A stretch of DNA of 64,000 nt from the NCBI RefSeq assembly GCF_000203815.1, contig NW_004457715.1, positions 1 to 64,000 on the forward strand, in the 5' to 3' direction. Source of the stretch: Cavenderia fasciculata. Taxonomy: Eukaryota > Evosea > Eumycetozoa > Acytosteliales > Cavenderiaceae. Below, in pieces: positions 1 to 11,734 of the stretch. Position 1 is the first letter of the stretch. Each line of letters opens with the position of its first letter. The notes under the pieces were generated by a model, which was given only the letters and a program-made list of their open reading frames with translations, had not been told where the DNA came from and did no database searches. The translations under genes and the position numbers were made by a program.

Positions 1-1
1 T

Positions 2-505
2 CAAGCTCCAAACAAAGAAACAAAGATTGGACATGAAACACCTGCCAACAAGGGTCCAAAGCCAAAAAAACAACAGGAAACATCAAAAACTACTACAATT
101 GAAATACTACGTGTTGTAAGAATGACAAATATACATGATGCAGTTGTTTCGGACTATGTAGAAGAGAACGAGACACCAAAATCACCTCAACTTCCAAAAT
201 TACACTCACCAAAACAAACCAAAAAAAAAAATAAGAAAAAAAATAACAAACCAAATAATAATGATACAGATATAGTACTACCAGACATTCCAATCAACAA
301 CACACCAATTCCAACAAAAGAAACAAAAAATAATCATCAAAACCCCACAAATAGGGCTACCTCTTCTAGAACAAATATCAAACCACCAACTACATATACT
401 CCATCAAAACATAATCAAAAGAAAGGTATATTTTCATATTTATAACAAGTACAGTGTACAACCAACATTTTTATTTAACTTTTTCTTATTTTAGGCAAAA
501 AATAA
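2..505 (+). CDS. C-terminal fragment of an unrecognised Lys/Asn/Thr-rich protein
   Basis: The frame is open from base 2, so the gene starts outside the window. I read two exons, 2..425 and 495..505, around an intron with a GTATAT donor and a TTTTAG acceptor. Splicing adds only Gly-Lys-Lys before a TAA stop; without it the frame stops at 445. The visible ~145 residues are low-complexity: rich in Lys, Asn, Thr, Pro and Ser, with a basic KKKNKKKN cluster near the middle. No domain, signal peptide or membrane helix is visible. The composition suits a disordered, possibly nuclear tail, but that is a guess. The exon structure is inferred from splice consensus only. Confidence 0.5.
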
Positions 506-1281
506 TTGTAATATAACACCTGGAAATAATAGTAACAAAAATGGAAAAAATTAATTTATTTTCCATCAAAACAACCACAAAAAATCCCCAGCTTGTGTGC
601 TACCCTAATAGAACATATGCTCTACCTATCCATCCTATCCAGGGCATACATGGACTATATTTTAACCAATTTCTATCAATTTTCTCCTATTATAGAGTCC
701 CCGGTTATGCCACCGCTAATCATGTTTGTAAGTAGCCTGATTAGACCAAAAAGCAACCCCCATGAAGAGCACATGCACCATATAAATGTGTATGAGGTTG
801 GTGTTTATAAATATATGTATTTAGCTAACAACATCGCCCGTGCCGCTCACCTGAGCTTATTTCTTCCAAAACCCTCCGATATACACTACTTTGGTCCCCA
901 TTTTAGTAGATTGTGTGTCAACACTATGGTACTCTGCGTATCATACACCATTCAACCGAATCACCCTTATGATTAGAATGCAGAGTGCATCAGATCCTTA
1001 GATATGATGATATCACTCGCTTCCGTAGCAAGAAGTATTTTATGAGGGGATGATATTACTTTACATATGTAAAGTCAAGAATATGTAGTATAACAGTGAG
1101 ACCTATGCATTGGTTACAGTTTCTTCCAAAATAGAACAAATAAATAGTGTAAAGATAATGGTTTATCTTTACTGTTTTTAACTACAATGATCACTCGGTT
1201 TTGAGTGCATGTTTTTTGACTTTTCACATCTCATGATATTTTCCTTATAAATTTTCGAGTATTATATTTCTAATTTATAAA
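506..1281. other. Intergenic; weak ORFs only
   Basis: Two overlapping + strand ORFs (541..735 and 593..976) lie here. Neither has dictyostelid-like codon use or a recognisable domain. The stretch is richer in C/G than most spacers in the window, so it could hold a decayed gene or element. I see no tRNA, no clear repeat and no convincing exon. Confidence 0.4.
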
Positions 1282-2633
1282 ATGAAACAACTACAACTAC
1301 AACTACAAGAATTAATACAATTTAAAATCATCAAATATATACTATTAGACAAGAAATCAAACCACCTACAATCAAGCATCACCAACAACAATAGTAAACC
1401 AAATGCAATACTCTTCTCATCGATCTTTTCACTATACAGCGGCAGTCAACACCGATCAGAATCAGATGTGCATCAACGAGACAACAACACATTTAGAATA
1501 AACACAATATCTATTCAACGAATAGCAATGGTTAGTTGGTCATGGTTTAGATACGTATCAACATACTACACCAACAATATGTTTACAGTCAACTTTTCAT
1601 TATTTCATCCAATCGACACGGTAGTATCAACATTAAAGAGTTACTACAGTCTGTTGGCAGGTCCATCTCGATTGAATGTAATAATGAACAAGTTGGAAAG
1701 GATGCCAGACAAGAGTATAGTTAGAAGGTTACAAGAACGTTTGGTGGTCGGTGGTGACTTGAACCTTCAATTCTCACGGTACTCTCCTTTTATCGGTGAA
1801 GATACTATCAAGAGTGTGACACTATCAAGAGTGATGAGATACGATAGTAACTATGTCGGGCACCCAAAACAAAGATTCTCATTCATACCGAACCTCTACG
1901 GAGCGTTTTATCACGAGTCTGGTCAATTTATAAAAGATCGAAATGCCTACCTCGATCGAAAAGAGTACAAGGTTTCTTGTAAACTACCAACCTATCTCGG
2001 TATACTGGATCAGTACACCAAACAACTACGTCGACTGTCAGTTGTACTAGAGCCACGTGATATGGCTCATGTCCCACATACACTGACACGGTTCATAGTC
2101 GATCGTGGAAACACACTTACTCATCTACACCTAAAGAGTAATTTTAATATTAATAGTAATAGTAATATTAATAGTAATAGTAATAGTAATCCACTTGTAA
2201 TACAAGATCTTTTAAAGAATTGTCAACTCATCAACCAATTAAATCAACACTAAGAGTATTAAAGTTATCTTGGGGATTCAATACACCTAGAAATACAAGA
2301 ACTAGATTAGGTGTATCTTCTCCCCCTATATCATCCTCTTCTACATCCACTTCACCAGCTCAACCAATAATTAAAGATGAAGAATCACTTGCATTAAATT
2401 TTGATTGGATGGTTCTTGTTGGATTTGAATCACTCTATAAATTAGTACCAACACAAAACAATACATTTACACCACCCAAAACATTCCTACAATTCATGCA
2501 ATCTTCAAACTATCGAATTAAATCATTTGGCAAATGTAGATTAATATTAAATCATTTATTATCAAAACAACTATATTTATTTAATATTCATTCACTTTAT
2601 TTAAATATTAGTAATCAACCAAATAATAATGTA

Positions 2634-2694
<61 letters not shown>

Positions 2695-3344
2695 GGGATT
2701 ATTCATTTAATAATGATTATTCAATCAATCAATTATTAAATGGTAAAGTTTTAAATTATTTATCATTGTTTGAACAACAACAACAACCGCAACAACAACA
2801 AATAATGACAAATAATAGAATGACAGCACTTTTATTTCACTTTAACCCAACATCATTGGAGAGTTTAACAAGTTTGGATTTAATGTTGTACAGACACGAT
2901 AGAACGGATGAAATTGTAGAATATCTAAATATGTTTCCAGTGTTAAGATCACTCTCACTCTATCTAGAACATCACGATAGAAAGAAAATATTTGATACGA
3001 TTGGTCAAAATGAAACGTTGGAAAGACTAGTATATAAAAATAATAGTAATAGAGACAACATTAATATAATAGTTTCGGCATTAAATAATAGAAATCAATC
3101 ATCAAAATTAAGATCAATAGCTCTTAGAATTGATAATAATATTCCACATCTTCGTAATTTTGGTAAATTGATTTTCGATCAAATCAATATTAGAAATAAT
3201 AATAGTAATAATGTAAATAATAATGTAAATAATAATAATAATAATAGTAACAATGTAAATAATAATAATAATAATAATAATAATAGTACAACATTTGAAA
3301 TAATAGAAAATTTAAATTCAAAGTATTTGGTTTTATGTTTGTAA
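1282..3344 (+). pseudogene. F-box/LRR-like dictyostelid family protein, split by a frameshift
   Basis: Two ORFs overlap by 34 bases: 1282..2253 (323 codons) and a second frame that continues from about 2220 to 3344. Together they read as one protein. The N-terminus has the pattern of dictyostelid F-box-like families (IIKYILLDKKSN, then SIQRIAMVSWSWFRYVS), and the C-terminal half has leucine-rich segments such as LRVLKLSWGF and LTSLDLMLYRH. Asn tracts (AAT repeats at about 2630-2695 and 3195-3290) and a Gln tract interrupt it. The frame change falls between 2222 and 2253 just after LLKNCQLIN. A GT-AG intron there would be about 35 bases, too short to be credible. One indel therefore breaks the gene, by mutation or by assembly error. 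Substrate-adaptor function is only inferred. Confidence 0.6.
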
Positions 3345-3651
3345 ATTTGGCAGGACAATCGTAATTACCGATTTGAAAAGAAGTCGATACAGTATTAGCG
3401 GGTAAAGGAGAGAAAGAGAGAGAGAGAGAGAGCAGTGATGCCGCGCTCGTGAGCTCGTTCACCTGCAATCGTGCCACATTGGTTGGTTGGACCACAATGC
3501 GACTAGTCCACATATTATATAAAAAAAAAAAGAGGCCTTTTCAATATATTCAATGTTCAATTATCATAAAATAATATTATTGCAACTAAATAGCGATACA
3601 AAATAAATCTTCTTGTACCCGAATTTATTTGATTAAAATATTGTTGATAAA
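3345..3651. other. Intergenic with a (GA)n tract
   Basis: This spacer lies between two convergent genes. It holds a purine GA dinucleotide tract at about 3411-3433 followed by a short GC-richer segment (3434-3500). No gene is visible. An antisense ORF across the AAT repeats upstream is only the complement of poly-Asn codons. Confidence 0.5.
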
Positions 3652-6600
3652 CTAAAACTTTTTTGTAAAATTCTGATTCGTTTTATCAGGAGATGGAGTC
3701 GCATTGAAGACTTGATTTGATAGAACATCTAGAAGATTCACTGTATCATCCAATTGAGATGGCTTTAAAATCAATAATCTAATATTTAGATATTGATTAT
3801 TATTATTATGTTCAAACTCTTGATGAATATTGTCTTGATCCAATTCAAATAATTTCTTAATTTCCTTATTGTATTTTTGGGAATCCATATTAAAATTTCT
3901 AAAGTGCCTGTTGGTTTGTTCAAATTTTGATCTATTGATTTGGCAATATAAATGTGGGTGTGTTGATACCTTAACATGTGATATTACTTTGACATGGCCT
4001 AAATTGATAGAGAATTTGGTGTGATTATTCATCCAATCTAACAATTTATCATTCCTAAATCAATTTATGGTTAGGATAATTTCTATAATTAATACATGTA
4101 TTGCGAGATAGTACGTACCTCTCGATTGAACCAATACCGTAACATTGTTCATTGATTGATAAGATTGCTTTTGGTTCCCTAACATTGTTTTTTATATATG
4201 AATTGACGATCGTTTGGTCAGGATCATTGTGGCGGTAGATATTATATCGATTGGAATTCCTATATTTAAGGAACAATGAGAAACTAGGCATTTCTTCTAC
4301 TAATGGTTTGTTAAATGATTTACCTAAAATTAAAATCTTTAATGACAATGGAGATAATTTGATTTCACTATTAAATGATGGTCCAAATATTAATGTTTCA
4401 ACACTATCGGGAATGTCTCTCCATCCAATTGGTTGATTAAACTTTCCCAATAACTTTAATTTTAAAAGTGTTGGTGGAAGTAATCCTTTGAGAGGACTGT
4501 TAAATTCACCATCCAATATTAATGTTGTTGTGCTTGATAGAATTTGTCTTCGATTGATTAAAAATGATGAAATTCTCTGTGTGTGTTGGTTGACTATTTC
4601 TCCATTCAAATCATCCAATGAAAGACGATCATGAGGTGTTGCGATTAATAGTTTCTTGACAAAATTAATTAAATCGTCAGAGTATCTATCAGTTGATATT
4701 TTAATATGATCTGCACTAAAGTTGTGTTTTTTGTGGTTTTCAATAAACTGTTTTCTATTTTTAATATCATCTGGATGGCTATAATATTAATTGGAAATTT
4801 AATTTGGGATTTATCCTGTAATAATTAAAATGACATAATTACCATGAAAGTAAATGTAATAATATAAAAGGGTTGATCCAACTGAATATATATCACTTGA
4901 GGGAAAATATTTCTTTTGTTTTGATTCCTATGACATAAACAATTGTTAAGATGCAAAATAAATAATGTACATCATATTTGGGGGTACATACAGGAGAGTA
5001 ATACCCGCTTGTTCCACGGGATGCAAGTTGCCACTATATTCGCATATCGTGTTGTTTGTTCGGCAGTGTCATTGATTGCATGATCCACTGAATGATTTTG
5101 ATCAACGAAATAGTGGCAACAACCAAAATCACCAAGAACTATTTGACCGTCATGTCCAATAAATAGATTGAGTGGTTTGATATCGAGATGTGCAAGATTG
5201 TGTTGAGATAGTTTTTCAAGTATTTGGAATAATCTATTAATATAGACCCATATTTCGGACTCAAGTATATATTTATACTCTGGATTTTGTTTTCCTTGTT
5301 GGGATCCATTCCTAAAAGATTTGTTTGATTAATGATCTAGAGCTTTGAACTCGTTAACGTATTGGTATAATAGTAATATATTGCAATAACATACCATTTA
5401 TAGATTGATTGAAATAATTGTTCTAAATCACCACCTTCACAGAAATGTGTCAAAATATTTATCTTTTTTGAATCTATGTCATCTTGGTGATCTTTGTATT
5501 GAATAAACATATCGTCGTTGGTGAATAGTTTCATTGTTGATATTTCAAATTGTATTTTGTCGTAGATTGATTGATCTATTTCTTTCCTATTGTTTTCAAT
5601 TTCATTCTGATTTTTCTTTGAGTAATCTATTTCCTTGTAAACATACTGTTGGATAAATTAGCAGGATGTATCATCATTTAATTACATTATTAATACATAC
5701 CAATTCGTTTGAAGATTCGCACATTACTAAAATTACTTTGTTGGTAGAGTATGGAAAAGAGTGCAATTTGAAATATTTGTTGTTGTTGATTGAAATATAA
5801 TCTCTGTGACTGATAGGATATGACATTAAATGTTTGGGGTCATAATTGATTGAGTTGGGATTTAAAGTTGTAATTAGCTGTTCCGATTGAATGTTATTGG
5901 TCAAAATATCAAATTCATCGACATGATAATCAGAATCTGGTGGAAAAGTTGTTGAAAGAATCAGAGGATATGTAGTTTTTGGAAGTTTTATGACTTCATA
6001 CGATCCTACTATAAGGAAATTTCTGCTTAAACTAATTGATTGGTTGAAATCAACTAAAAGTCTTAAAGACGGTATTGAATCTCTGGATTGATTATAGGTG
6101 TCTCCAAACTCCAATGATTGTAATGATGTTGGTAATACTCCAACTGATAGTGGTTGGTTATAGAATCTACCAAACACCAATGATTGTAATGATGATGGTA
6201 ATACTCCAACTGATAGTGCTTGATTATATCTATCACCAAACTCCAATGATTGTAATGATGATGGTAGTACTCCAACTGATAGCGGTTGGTTATAGTAATA
6301 ACCAAACTCCAATGATTGTAATGATGTTGGTAATACTCCAACTGATAGTGGTTGGTTATAACCTCCACCAAACTTCAATGATTGTAATGTTGATGGTAAT
6401 ACTCCAACTGATAGAGGTTGATTATATTCATCACCAAACTCCAATGATTGTAATGACGATGGTAATACTCCAACTGATAGCAGTTGATTATATTCATCAC
6501 CAAACACCAATGATTGTAACGATGATGGTAATACTCCAACTGATAGTGCTTGGTTATAGTAATAACCAAACATCAATGATTGTAATGATGATGGTAATAC

Positions 6601-6747
6601 TCCAACTGATAGAGGTTGATCATAGTCATCACCAAACATCAATGATTGTAATGATGATGGTAAGACTCCAACTGATAGAGGTTGATTATATTCATAAATA
6701 TATACCTCATTAGAAGTTTGTTGTGTGTGCTGCTTGCTCTTCGTCAT
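3652..6747 (-). pseudogene. FNIP-repeat protein kinase, copy A (frameshifted)
   Basis: I read six exons on the minus strand: 6747..5701, 5645..5395, 5311..4992, 4927..4843, 4778..4119 and 4054..3652. An ATG at 6747 is followed by nine 22-residue FNIP-type repeats (YNQPLSVGVLPSSLQSL). A serine/threonine kinase domain follows, with LVYKEID (ATP lysine), HFCEGGDLEQLF hinge, HLDIKPLN catalytic loop and GDFG. The last exons carry degenerate FNIP/LRR segments. This resembles the Dictyostelium fnk kinases, but the repeats precede the kinase. Against copy B (16.0-20.2 kb), two bases are missing at about 5025-5030, just before the expected ASRGTSGYYSP activation segment. The kinase frame is lost there. 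Either the gene is dead or the assembly is wrong at this point. Substrates are unknown. Confidence 0.75.
6088..6700 (-). repeat. 66-bp minisatellite encoding nine FNIP repeats (copy A)
   Basis: Nine nearly identical 66-bp units encode YNQxLSVGVLPSSLQSLxFG. Because 66 is a multiple of three, two other frames, including antisense ones, stay open and give long spurious ORFs (for example 6075..6713 on the + strand). Confidence 0.9.
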
Positions 6748-7146
6748 TGAGTAAAATGGTCCCTGATTCGATATCAATTAAAAGGTACAATAATAATAAT
6801 GAAGCACCCTCAGATATTTTTTTTGACAATTCTGCAAAGTAGTGAAAAATTCCTTAATTCATAAAAGTCTTTTTAATTTTTTTGCGAGCTGGACGCAATT
6901 GGAAGGGGGTCAAACCTCATTTCGAATAAGAGTAACATAAAAATCTCTTTAATTTTTAGTGCCAGCAATTTATTTTTAAAAAAGATCTTTGGAAGACTGA
7001 CAACCACTTGAACCCTGTTACAGCAGATCGATCCAGAGCCCAATGACCATTCTACCAGCACCATGACAACTCACGGCAGCCGCTGTTACTTGAACCACTT
7101 GCCGTTGATCTCTATTATTATTTATAATTATTTTTATTATATTAAA
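6748..7146. other. Intergenic between two minus-strand genes
   Basis: This holds the promoter side of FNIP kinase copy A and the 3' side of the RNA ligase gene. A moderately GC-rich stretch (6880-7080) shows no convincing ORF; the 63-codon minus ORF here has no similarity I recognise. Confidence 0.4.
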
Positions 7147-8502
7147 TTAATCAAATTCAGTATATTTAATACCACCAATCCAATTTCTTGCCTCATCCAA
7201 TTTACTAGAGCTTGAACAATTCGTTTTGATGAGCGAGATGATATTTCTTGTGACCTTGTTCTTTTGGACGGCGACTGGTTCATCTTCCTCGTCATCCCAG
7301 AGATGGAAAATCATTTTCTTTTCAAACGATGGGATATCTCTGAGACCTTGGATATGCTTGCGGAGCTTACCTTCCTTGCGATACTGTGCCAAATTTTCAA
7401 TGATGCGAGACGATGTCTGTTCGATGGCGGCAAACAAGTCGATGGCAAACTGTTGGATTCTCTGGTAACGGATTGGCAAGGGTCCCATGGCAGACAACTG
7501 AGCGACGGTATCATCGAGCTTCTTGTCCAAGATCAACATCCAAATATCCTTTTCCTGGTTGAGATTGATCGACGATGATTTTGACAGGTCAAAGTACCAC
7601 TCGCACTTCATCTTGTACACGTGACCGCTATCAAAACGTAAAATGTATCCTTCGATATCTTTCATTGCTTGCACGGCTGCCAACAACTCTGCCGTATTCT
7701 TGCAGTTTTTTAAAGAGGGGTGAGCGCTTTGTTCGAGTTTTCCAGTGTATGGCACAGAGAATTCAGCGGCCGATTTCACCATATCATCGTATGGAATGTA
7801 TTCACCTGTCTTGATGTTTCTAATGGCGGTCAAAGCCAACAAGTCGGCGGCATAGTACAACACGATTCTCTGCGACTCTGAGCACCACTCAAACATTGGT
7901 GTGTATCCCTGCTTCAACCAATGTGCGGCAAACTCGTCGTACCTGATGCTCCCAGTCTTGGTAGCAATATATTTTTCAACCTTGACCGACAACTCTGTGG
8001 CACCAGCCTTTGATCCCCACGACACTGTATCCTTCAAGTAGATAGGTGCGATCAAACTACCGTCCAACTTTTCCATAATCACGTGTGGCTGTGTTATATC
8101 AATCTTATCTTGATGTGTCTCTTCCATCTCATTGATATTAAAAAACTTGTGAAACTTTCTACACAACAGTCTTCCAGTTGTCTCTTCAAACAATATACCT
8201 CTACATTCTCTTCTAACCTTTAAAAGGAATTTTGTCTTTTCATCTGTTGAATATGATGGAAACCTAAATGATAAATAAACAATAATTGTGTGAATAATTG
8301 TGTGAGTGTGTGTTGTAGTACAGAGTGTGTATCTTTCTTTAATTTTGACATACGAATTTCTAGTAGCATAATCATAATTGAAACAAATGATACCTTGTTT
8401 ATTTGTTTCTCTGAACCCTGGTACATTGGCAGTTGCTTCTCTGCAATCTTGAATTGTAATATCCCATGGGAATAATGTTGAATTTCTTTGTTTATAATCC
8501 AT
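7147..8502 (-). CDS. T4 Rnl1-type RNA ligase
   Basis: Two exons, 8502..8354 and 8263..7147, join in frame to give about 421 residues. The intron has a GTATGT donor and a TTATCATTTAG acceptor; reading through it would add a meaningless Thr/His/Ile stretch. The nucleotidyltransferase motif KxDG is EKLDGSLI, with the presumed AMP-accepting Lys near residue 115. The preceding RECRGILF and RKFHKFFN match the Rnl1 family, and later EGYILRF and VYKMKCEWY correspond to motifs IV and V. The family seals 5'-phosphate to 3'-hydroxyl RNA ends through an adenylylated enzyme, for example in tRNA or RNA repair. Length is near the phage enzyme (~374 aa) with a C-terminal extension. The physiological RNA substrate here is unknown. 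The start is the first ATG and the neighbours look functionally unrelated. Confidence 0.85.
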   Translation of the reverse strand: MDYKQRNSTLFPWDITIQDCREATANVPGFRETNKQGIICFNYDYATRNSYVKIKERYTLCTTTHTHTIIHTIIVYLSFRFPSYSTDEKTKFLLKVRRECRGILFEETTGRLLCRKFHKFFNINEMEETHQDKIDITQPHVIMEKLDGSLIAPIYLKDTVSWGSKAGATELSVKVEKYIATKTGSIRYDEFAAHWLKQGYTPMFEWCSESQRIVLYYAADLLALTAIRNIKTGEYIPYDDMVKSAAEFSVPYTGKLEQSAHPSLKNCKNTAELLAAVQAMKDIEGYILRFDSGHVYKMKCEWYFDLSKSSSINLNQEKDIWMLILDKKLDDTVAQLSAMGPLPIRYQRIQQFAIDLFAAIEQTSSRIIENLAQYRKEGKLRKHIQGLRDIPSFEKKMIFHLWDDEEDEPVAVQKNKVTRNIISLIKTNCSSSSKLDEARNWIGGIKYTEFD

Positions 8503-8932
8503 TCTCTCTCTATCTCTATATATATATTTATATATAAATCTCTATAATACAAGCTTGTAAACTATACAACAACTGTACAAATACAATAACTACAATCGAT
8601 TGTATATGTAAATAAATAAATAATGATGATACAAAAATCAAAATCTATCGTCTTTTATGCTACCACGATCGAAAAGAGATCAAGAGAAATCGAGAAGAAA
8701 TTTCAAAACAAAGAAAAAAAATATAATACTGGTATTTTAAATTTGAGAAACAAAAAGAATATTATTAACAATATTATAATTATTTGTTCTATATTCTTGT
8801 ATATTTAAGAAACATATAACACAGTGTCCACGGATAGCTGCGAACATTACACCCAAAACAATGAGCCAAACGTTTGTTTTTTTTGAACAAGCTCGCTATT
8901 AAAATTAATTTATTAATTATTATTTATTATTA
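8503..8932. other. Intergenic, AT-rich
   Basis: This is the promoter region of the RNA ligase gene and the 3' flank of the beta-helix gene. A 61-codon + strand ORF (8623..8808) is Lys/Ile/Asn-rich and probably spurious. I see no RNA gene. Confidence 0.4.
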
Positions 8933-10624
8933 TTATTTAATACTGGAATAATCATAATTATAATTATTTCTTTTGAGTAATCCTTTTTTAATAATAACTG
9001 CAATAATGATGATAATGGCAACTATAGCAATTGGAACTATAATAATTGCACTTTTCTCACCATTTGTTAAACCATTTGTTGTTGGATTGTTAGATGTATT
9101 ATTGTCACATTGTTGATCTGGTGAACTATCATTTCCGAAAGAACTGCAATCAGATTCGCAATGGACAGGTAAAGATGTCTTGTCTGATGCAAGATCAACG
9201 TTGTTTGAAAATGTGTTGTTGTCAATATTGATGATAGAGTAACCAATACATTCTATAATACCTCCATATTCAGCTGCTTGGTTGCTAGTAAATGTAGAGT
9301 TGTTGACAGAGATGGTTGATTCGTTGGAATAGATTGCACCACCATTGGCACCTGAATAGTTGTTTTGAAATGTTGAATACTGTATATCAGACTGTGAATT
9401 ACTATTATATATACCGGCACCGTTACCAGTGGCACTGTTACCCTTTACAGTTACACCATTGAGGTATAGGTACGAGTCAAACAGCGTGATGGCACCACCA
9501 ATCGAGTCCGCTGAATTGCCAATCATGTCAGACTGGTAGATACGAATAGTGCAGTCTTGAGAGGCATAGACTTGACCATAGTAACCTGCATTGTTGATGA
9601 ATTTACTATTGTAGATTCTAACGATCGAGTAGACACACATCAGCGCAGTACTATTGTAATTACCGGTAAAAGAGGTCGTTTGAATGGTCATGCTTTGGAG
9701 ACCGAGTATCAATGCACCACTGGCCACTGTATTATTGGTGAATACACAATTGACCATTGTATTAAACAATTCCATGTCATTGTTGTATAGCATCAAGATA
9801 CCTCCAGTTGACCGTGTTTCGGTGGTCGTTACTACATTGTCAGAGAATCGGTTAGTGTCGTAAACACCAACACCTCCCTTTTGGTAGATAACAAATCGAC
9901 TTGTACATCCTTGAAATGTAGTTTGATTGACTTGAATACTCATCTTGGGAGCATAAACAATAGTACTATTGGCTTGGACCGAGTTAAACGTACACCCGAA
10001 AATGACGAGTTGTGAGTTTGGTGTGGCAGACTGCACCCAAATGACACCCTTTGAAGAGGTCAACTTGGTGAATTCACAGTAATTGACAGTTAATGCGACA
10101 TTGGCCGATGCATCAGGTGTGTAGAATATTCCACCCGGTTGATTGATTGAAACTTGAAGGTTTCGGAATACGATGCCAGTCAATGTGACGTTGGTCTGGT
10201 TGTATGTGTTGACAGCGTTTGGTGGGACTACAACTTGAATAAAGTAGAATGGTACCTGTACGACGTTACCAAAGTCAATGATGACTTGATTGTTGTCAAG
10301 AGACGATGATTGGATGGTCAACGATTGATTGAATATTGCAAAGTTTGCATTTCTTTCAGCTTGGTATACACCACCCTCCATTTCAATCGTCAACAAAGTA
10401 CTATTGTTGCTAGTAGTAGCATAAAAGTAATCAAATGCACTTTGAATATCACGACAAGCCAAAGCTATCGTAGCACCACAAGTAGCATTTGTATTGGTAC
10501 TATTAACATTGACATAGAGTGTTAAAGCTGTAGCTGTAGCTGTAGTTGTATGAATTTGTAGCATGATCATCATCATCACTAAACTACTGATGATGAAGAT
10601 TGTACTAGTACTAATCCATTTCAT
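8933..10624 (-). CDS. Secreted/membrane-anchored parallel beta-helix protein
   Basis: A single 563-codon exon begins at an ATG at 10624. Residues 1-30 form a signal peptide (Ile/Met/Leu-rich, then TTATATA). The body is a chain of short repeats rich in Asn, Ser, Thr and Val, such as GGAITLFDSYLYLNGVTVKGNSA and GGAIYSNESTISVNNSTFTSNQA (partly quoted), typical of right-handed beta-helix or Pmp-like folds, with many NxS/T glycosylation sites. A Cys-rich patch (CESDCSSFGNDSS) precedes a C-terminal membrane helix (IIIVPIAIVAIIIIIAVII) and a short cytosolic tail. It is therefore probably a type I cell-surface glycoprotein, perhaps in adhesion or matrix contact. That role is inferred from the fold alone. 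Confidence 0.75.
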   Translation of the reverse strand: MKWISTSTIFIISSLVMMMIMLQIHTTTATATALTLYVNVNSTNTNATCGATIALACRDIQSAFDYFYATTSNNSTLLTIEMEGGVYQAERNANFAIFNQSLTIQSSSLDNNQVIIDFGNVVQVPFYFIQVVVPPNAVNTYNQTNVTLTGIVFRNLQVSINQPGGIFYTPDASANVALTVNYCEFTKLTSSKGVIWVQSATPNSQLVIFGCTFNSVQANSTIVYAPKMSIQVNQTTFQGCTSRFVIYQKGGVGVYDTNRFSDNVVTTTETRSTGGILMLYNNDMELFNTMVNCVFTNNTVASGALILGLQSMTIQTTSFTGNYNSTALMCVYSIVRIYNSKFINNAGYYGQVYASQDCTIRIYQSDMIGNSADSIGGAITLFDSYLYLNGVTVKGNSATGNGAGIYNSNSQSDIQYSTFQNNYSGANGGAIYSNESTISVNNSTFTSNQAAEYGGIIECIGYSIINIDNNTFSNNVDLASDKTSLPVHCESDCSSFGNDSSPDQQCDNNTSNNPTTNGLTNGEKSAIIIVPIAIVAIIIIIAVIIKKGLLKRNNYNYDYSSIK

Positions 10625-11490
10625 CTTGATTTATCTCTTTATAAAGTATCTATCTATCTATTTATATATTTATATATATATATACAATGAGGACTATGAT
10701 TGAATGACGATACACGTCATCCTTTAAGTGATCAAAGTCATGATGTTGATGATTCTTTGGTTGGTATCAAATATGTTGTTGTTATAATTTGAGAAACGTT
10801 GGATGACTTGACCTACCAAAACTGATCAGCTGTCTAGACAAACAAAGAGTACTTGAAAATTAGGTCAATTTTTATTTATTTTTTATTTTTATTTTTATTA
10901 ATTCCCACCTTTAATAAAGGTGTTTTTGTTTTTTGTATTTTTCATTATAGTGATTATAATATTCATAAATTATTTATTTGTATAAACTTATTATCTCTTT
11001 TTTAAAAAAAAAAAAAAAAAATAAGTTTAAACTTACTGTGGCCACCACAACACTAGTAGCACCAGGTGCAACTATCCATCCACTTTCAATCATCCTTTAA
11101 AAGGAGAGATAAATCCCCCCAATGTATCATAGAGCCAAAACACCTTACGGATAAAGTACATTCGAACCGTTGCACGCGGTTTGGGCATGGACCTAAAAAA
11201 ATATCTGACGTTCAATTTCCGCTGTTATTGGTTTATACTTTGTAAATTTCATTGTTTCATATTGATTATCTGAATTTGTCTGTAATTTTCCACATTACAT
11301 TGTTTTTGATTGGATAAAATGTACATGGATCCACATGTTTCACCAATTCCTTTATGATTGAGTTCTTGGAATGTTTTAAATTATCAACTAGGCCATTGTC
11401 CATGGAAACATATAAATACCATGTCCATGGAAAGTTGATTATTTCATTCAATTCAATTTAAATTCTCTAATCAACCAAATCTTAATCAAT
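10625..11490. other. Intergenic promoter region
   Basis: Near 10650-10685 there is a TA-rich stretch upstream of the beta-helix gene. At about 10905-10921 a perfect 7-bp inverted repeat with a 3-nt loop (CACCTTT-AAT-AAAGGTG) is followed by a T-rich run. At 11040-11220 a GC-richer segment of unknown nature precedes the small peptide gene. A 61-codon minus ORF at 11266..11451 looks spurious. Confidence 0.35.
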
Positions 11491-11590
11491 AAGTAAGTAA
11501 TAATAACAATAATAATAATACCTTAATGATCATTGGAACTGGAAATACTAATTTAAACATTTTTATCCCCTTTTTTCTAATATTTCTAGA

Positions 11591-11734
11591 ATGGACTCTA
11601 AATTCTTAATCTTCATTGTTCTCTTCCTTTTCGCTCTTCTCGGTATGCTACAACTCACAATGGCTGCTCCATGTTGCTCTGCTTGTGATGTAGATGACGA
11701 AGCTTGCAATGACAGATGTACCCCAACTTGTTAG
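11591..11734 (+). CDS. Small secreted six-cysteine peptide precursor (47 aa)
   Basis: A 47-codon ORF starts at ATG 11591 and ends with TAG at 11732. The first ~24 residues are a textbook signal peptide (MDSKFLIFIVLFLFALLG, then LTMA). The predicted mature part is about 22 residues, acidic, with six cysteines in the order C-C-x2-C-x6-C-x3-C-x3-C. A likely 5'-UTR intron (GTAAGT at 11493 to CTAG at 11589) ends one base before the ATG, which supports transcription and the start choice. A TA-rich 3' flank follows. It is probably a secreted disulfide-rich peptide, acting as a signal, defence or matrix component; I recognise no family. The small size is the main reason for caution. Confidence 0.65.
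   Translation: MDSKFLIFIVLFLFALLGMLQLTMAAPCCSACDVDDEACNDRCTPTC

Noticed and set aside
541-976. Two overlapping ORFs as a possible small gene
   Set aside because: No motif, no splice support and poor composition.
6075-6713. Long + strand ORF rich in Met/Val/Leu (212 codons)
   Set aside because: It is the antisense of the 66-bp FNIP repeats; the period keeps the frame open.
10905-10921. Hairpin followed by T-run as a possible non-coding RNA terminator
   Set aside because: No promoter element or conserved RNA structure upstream that I can recognise.
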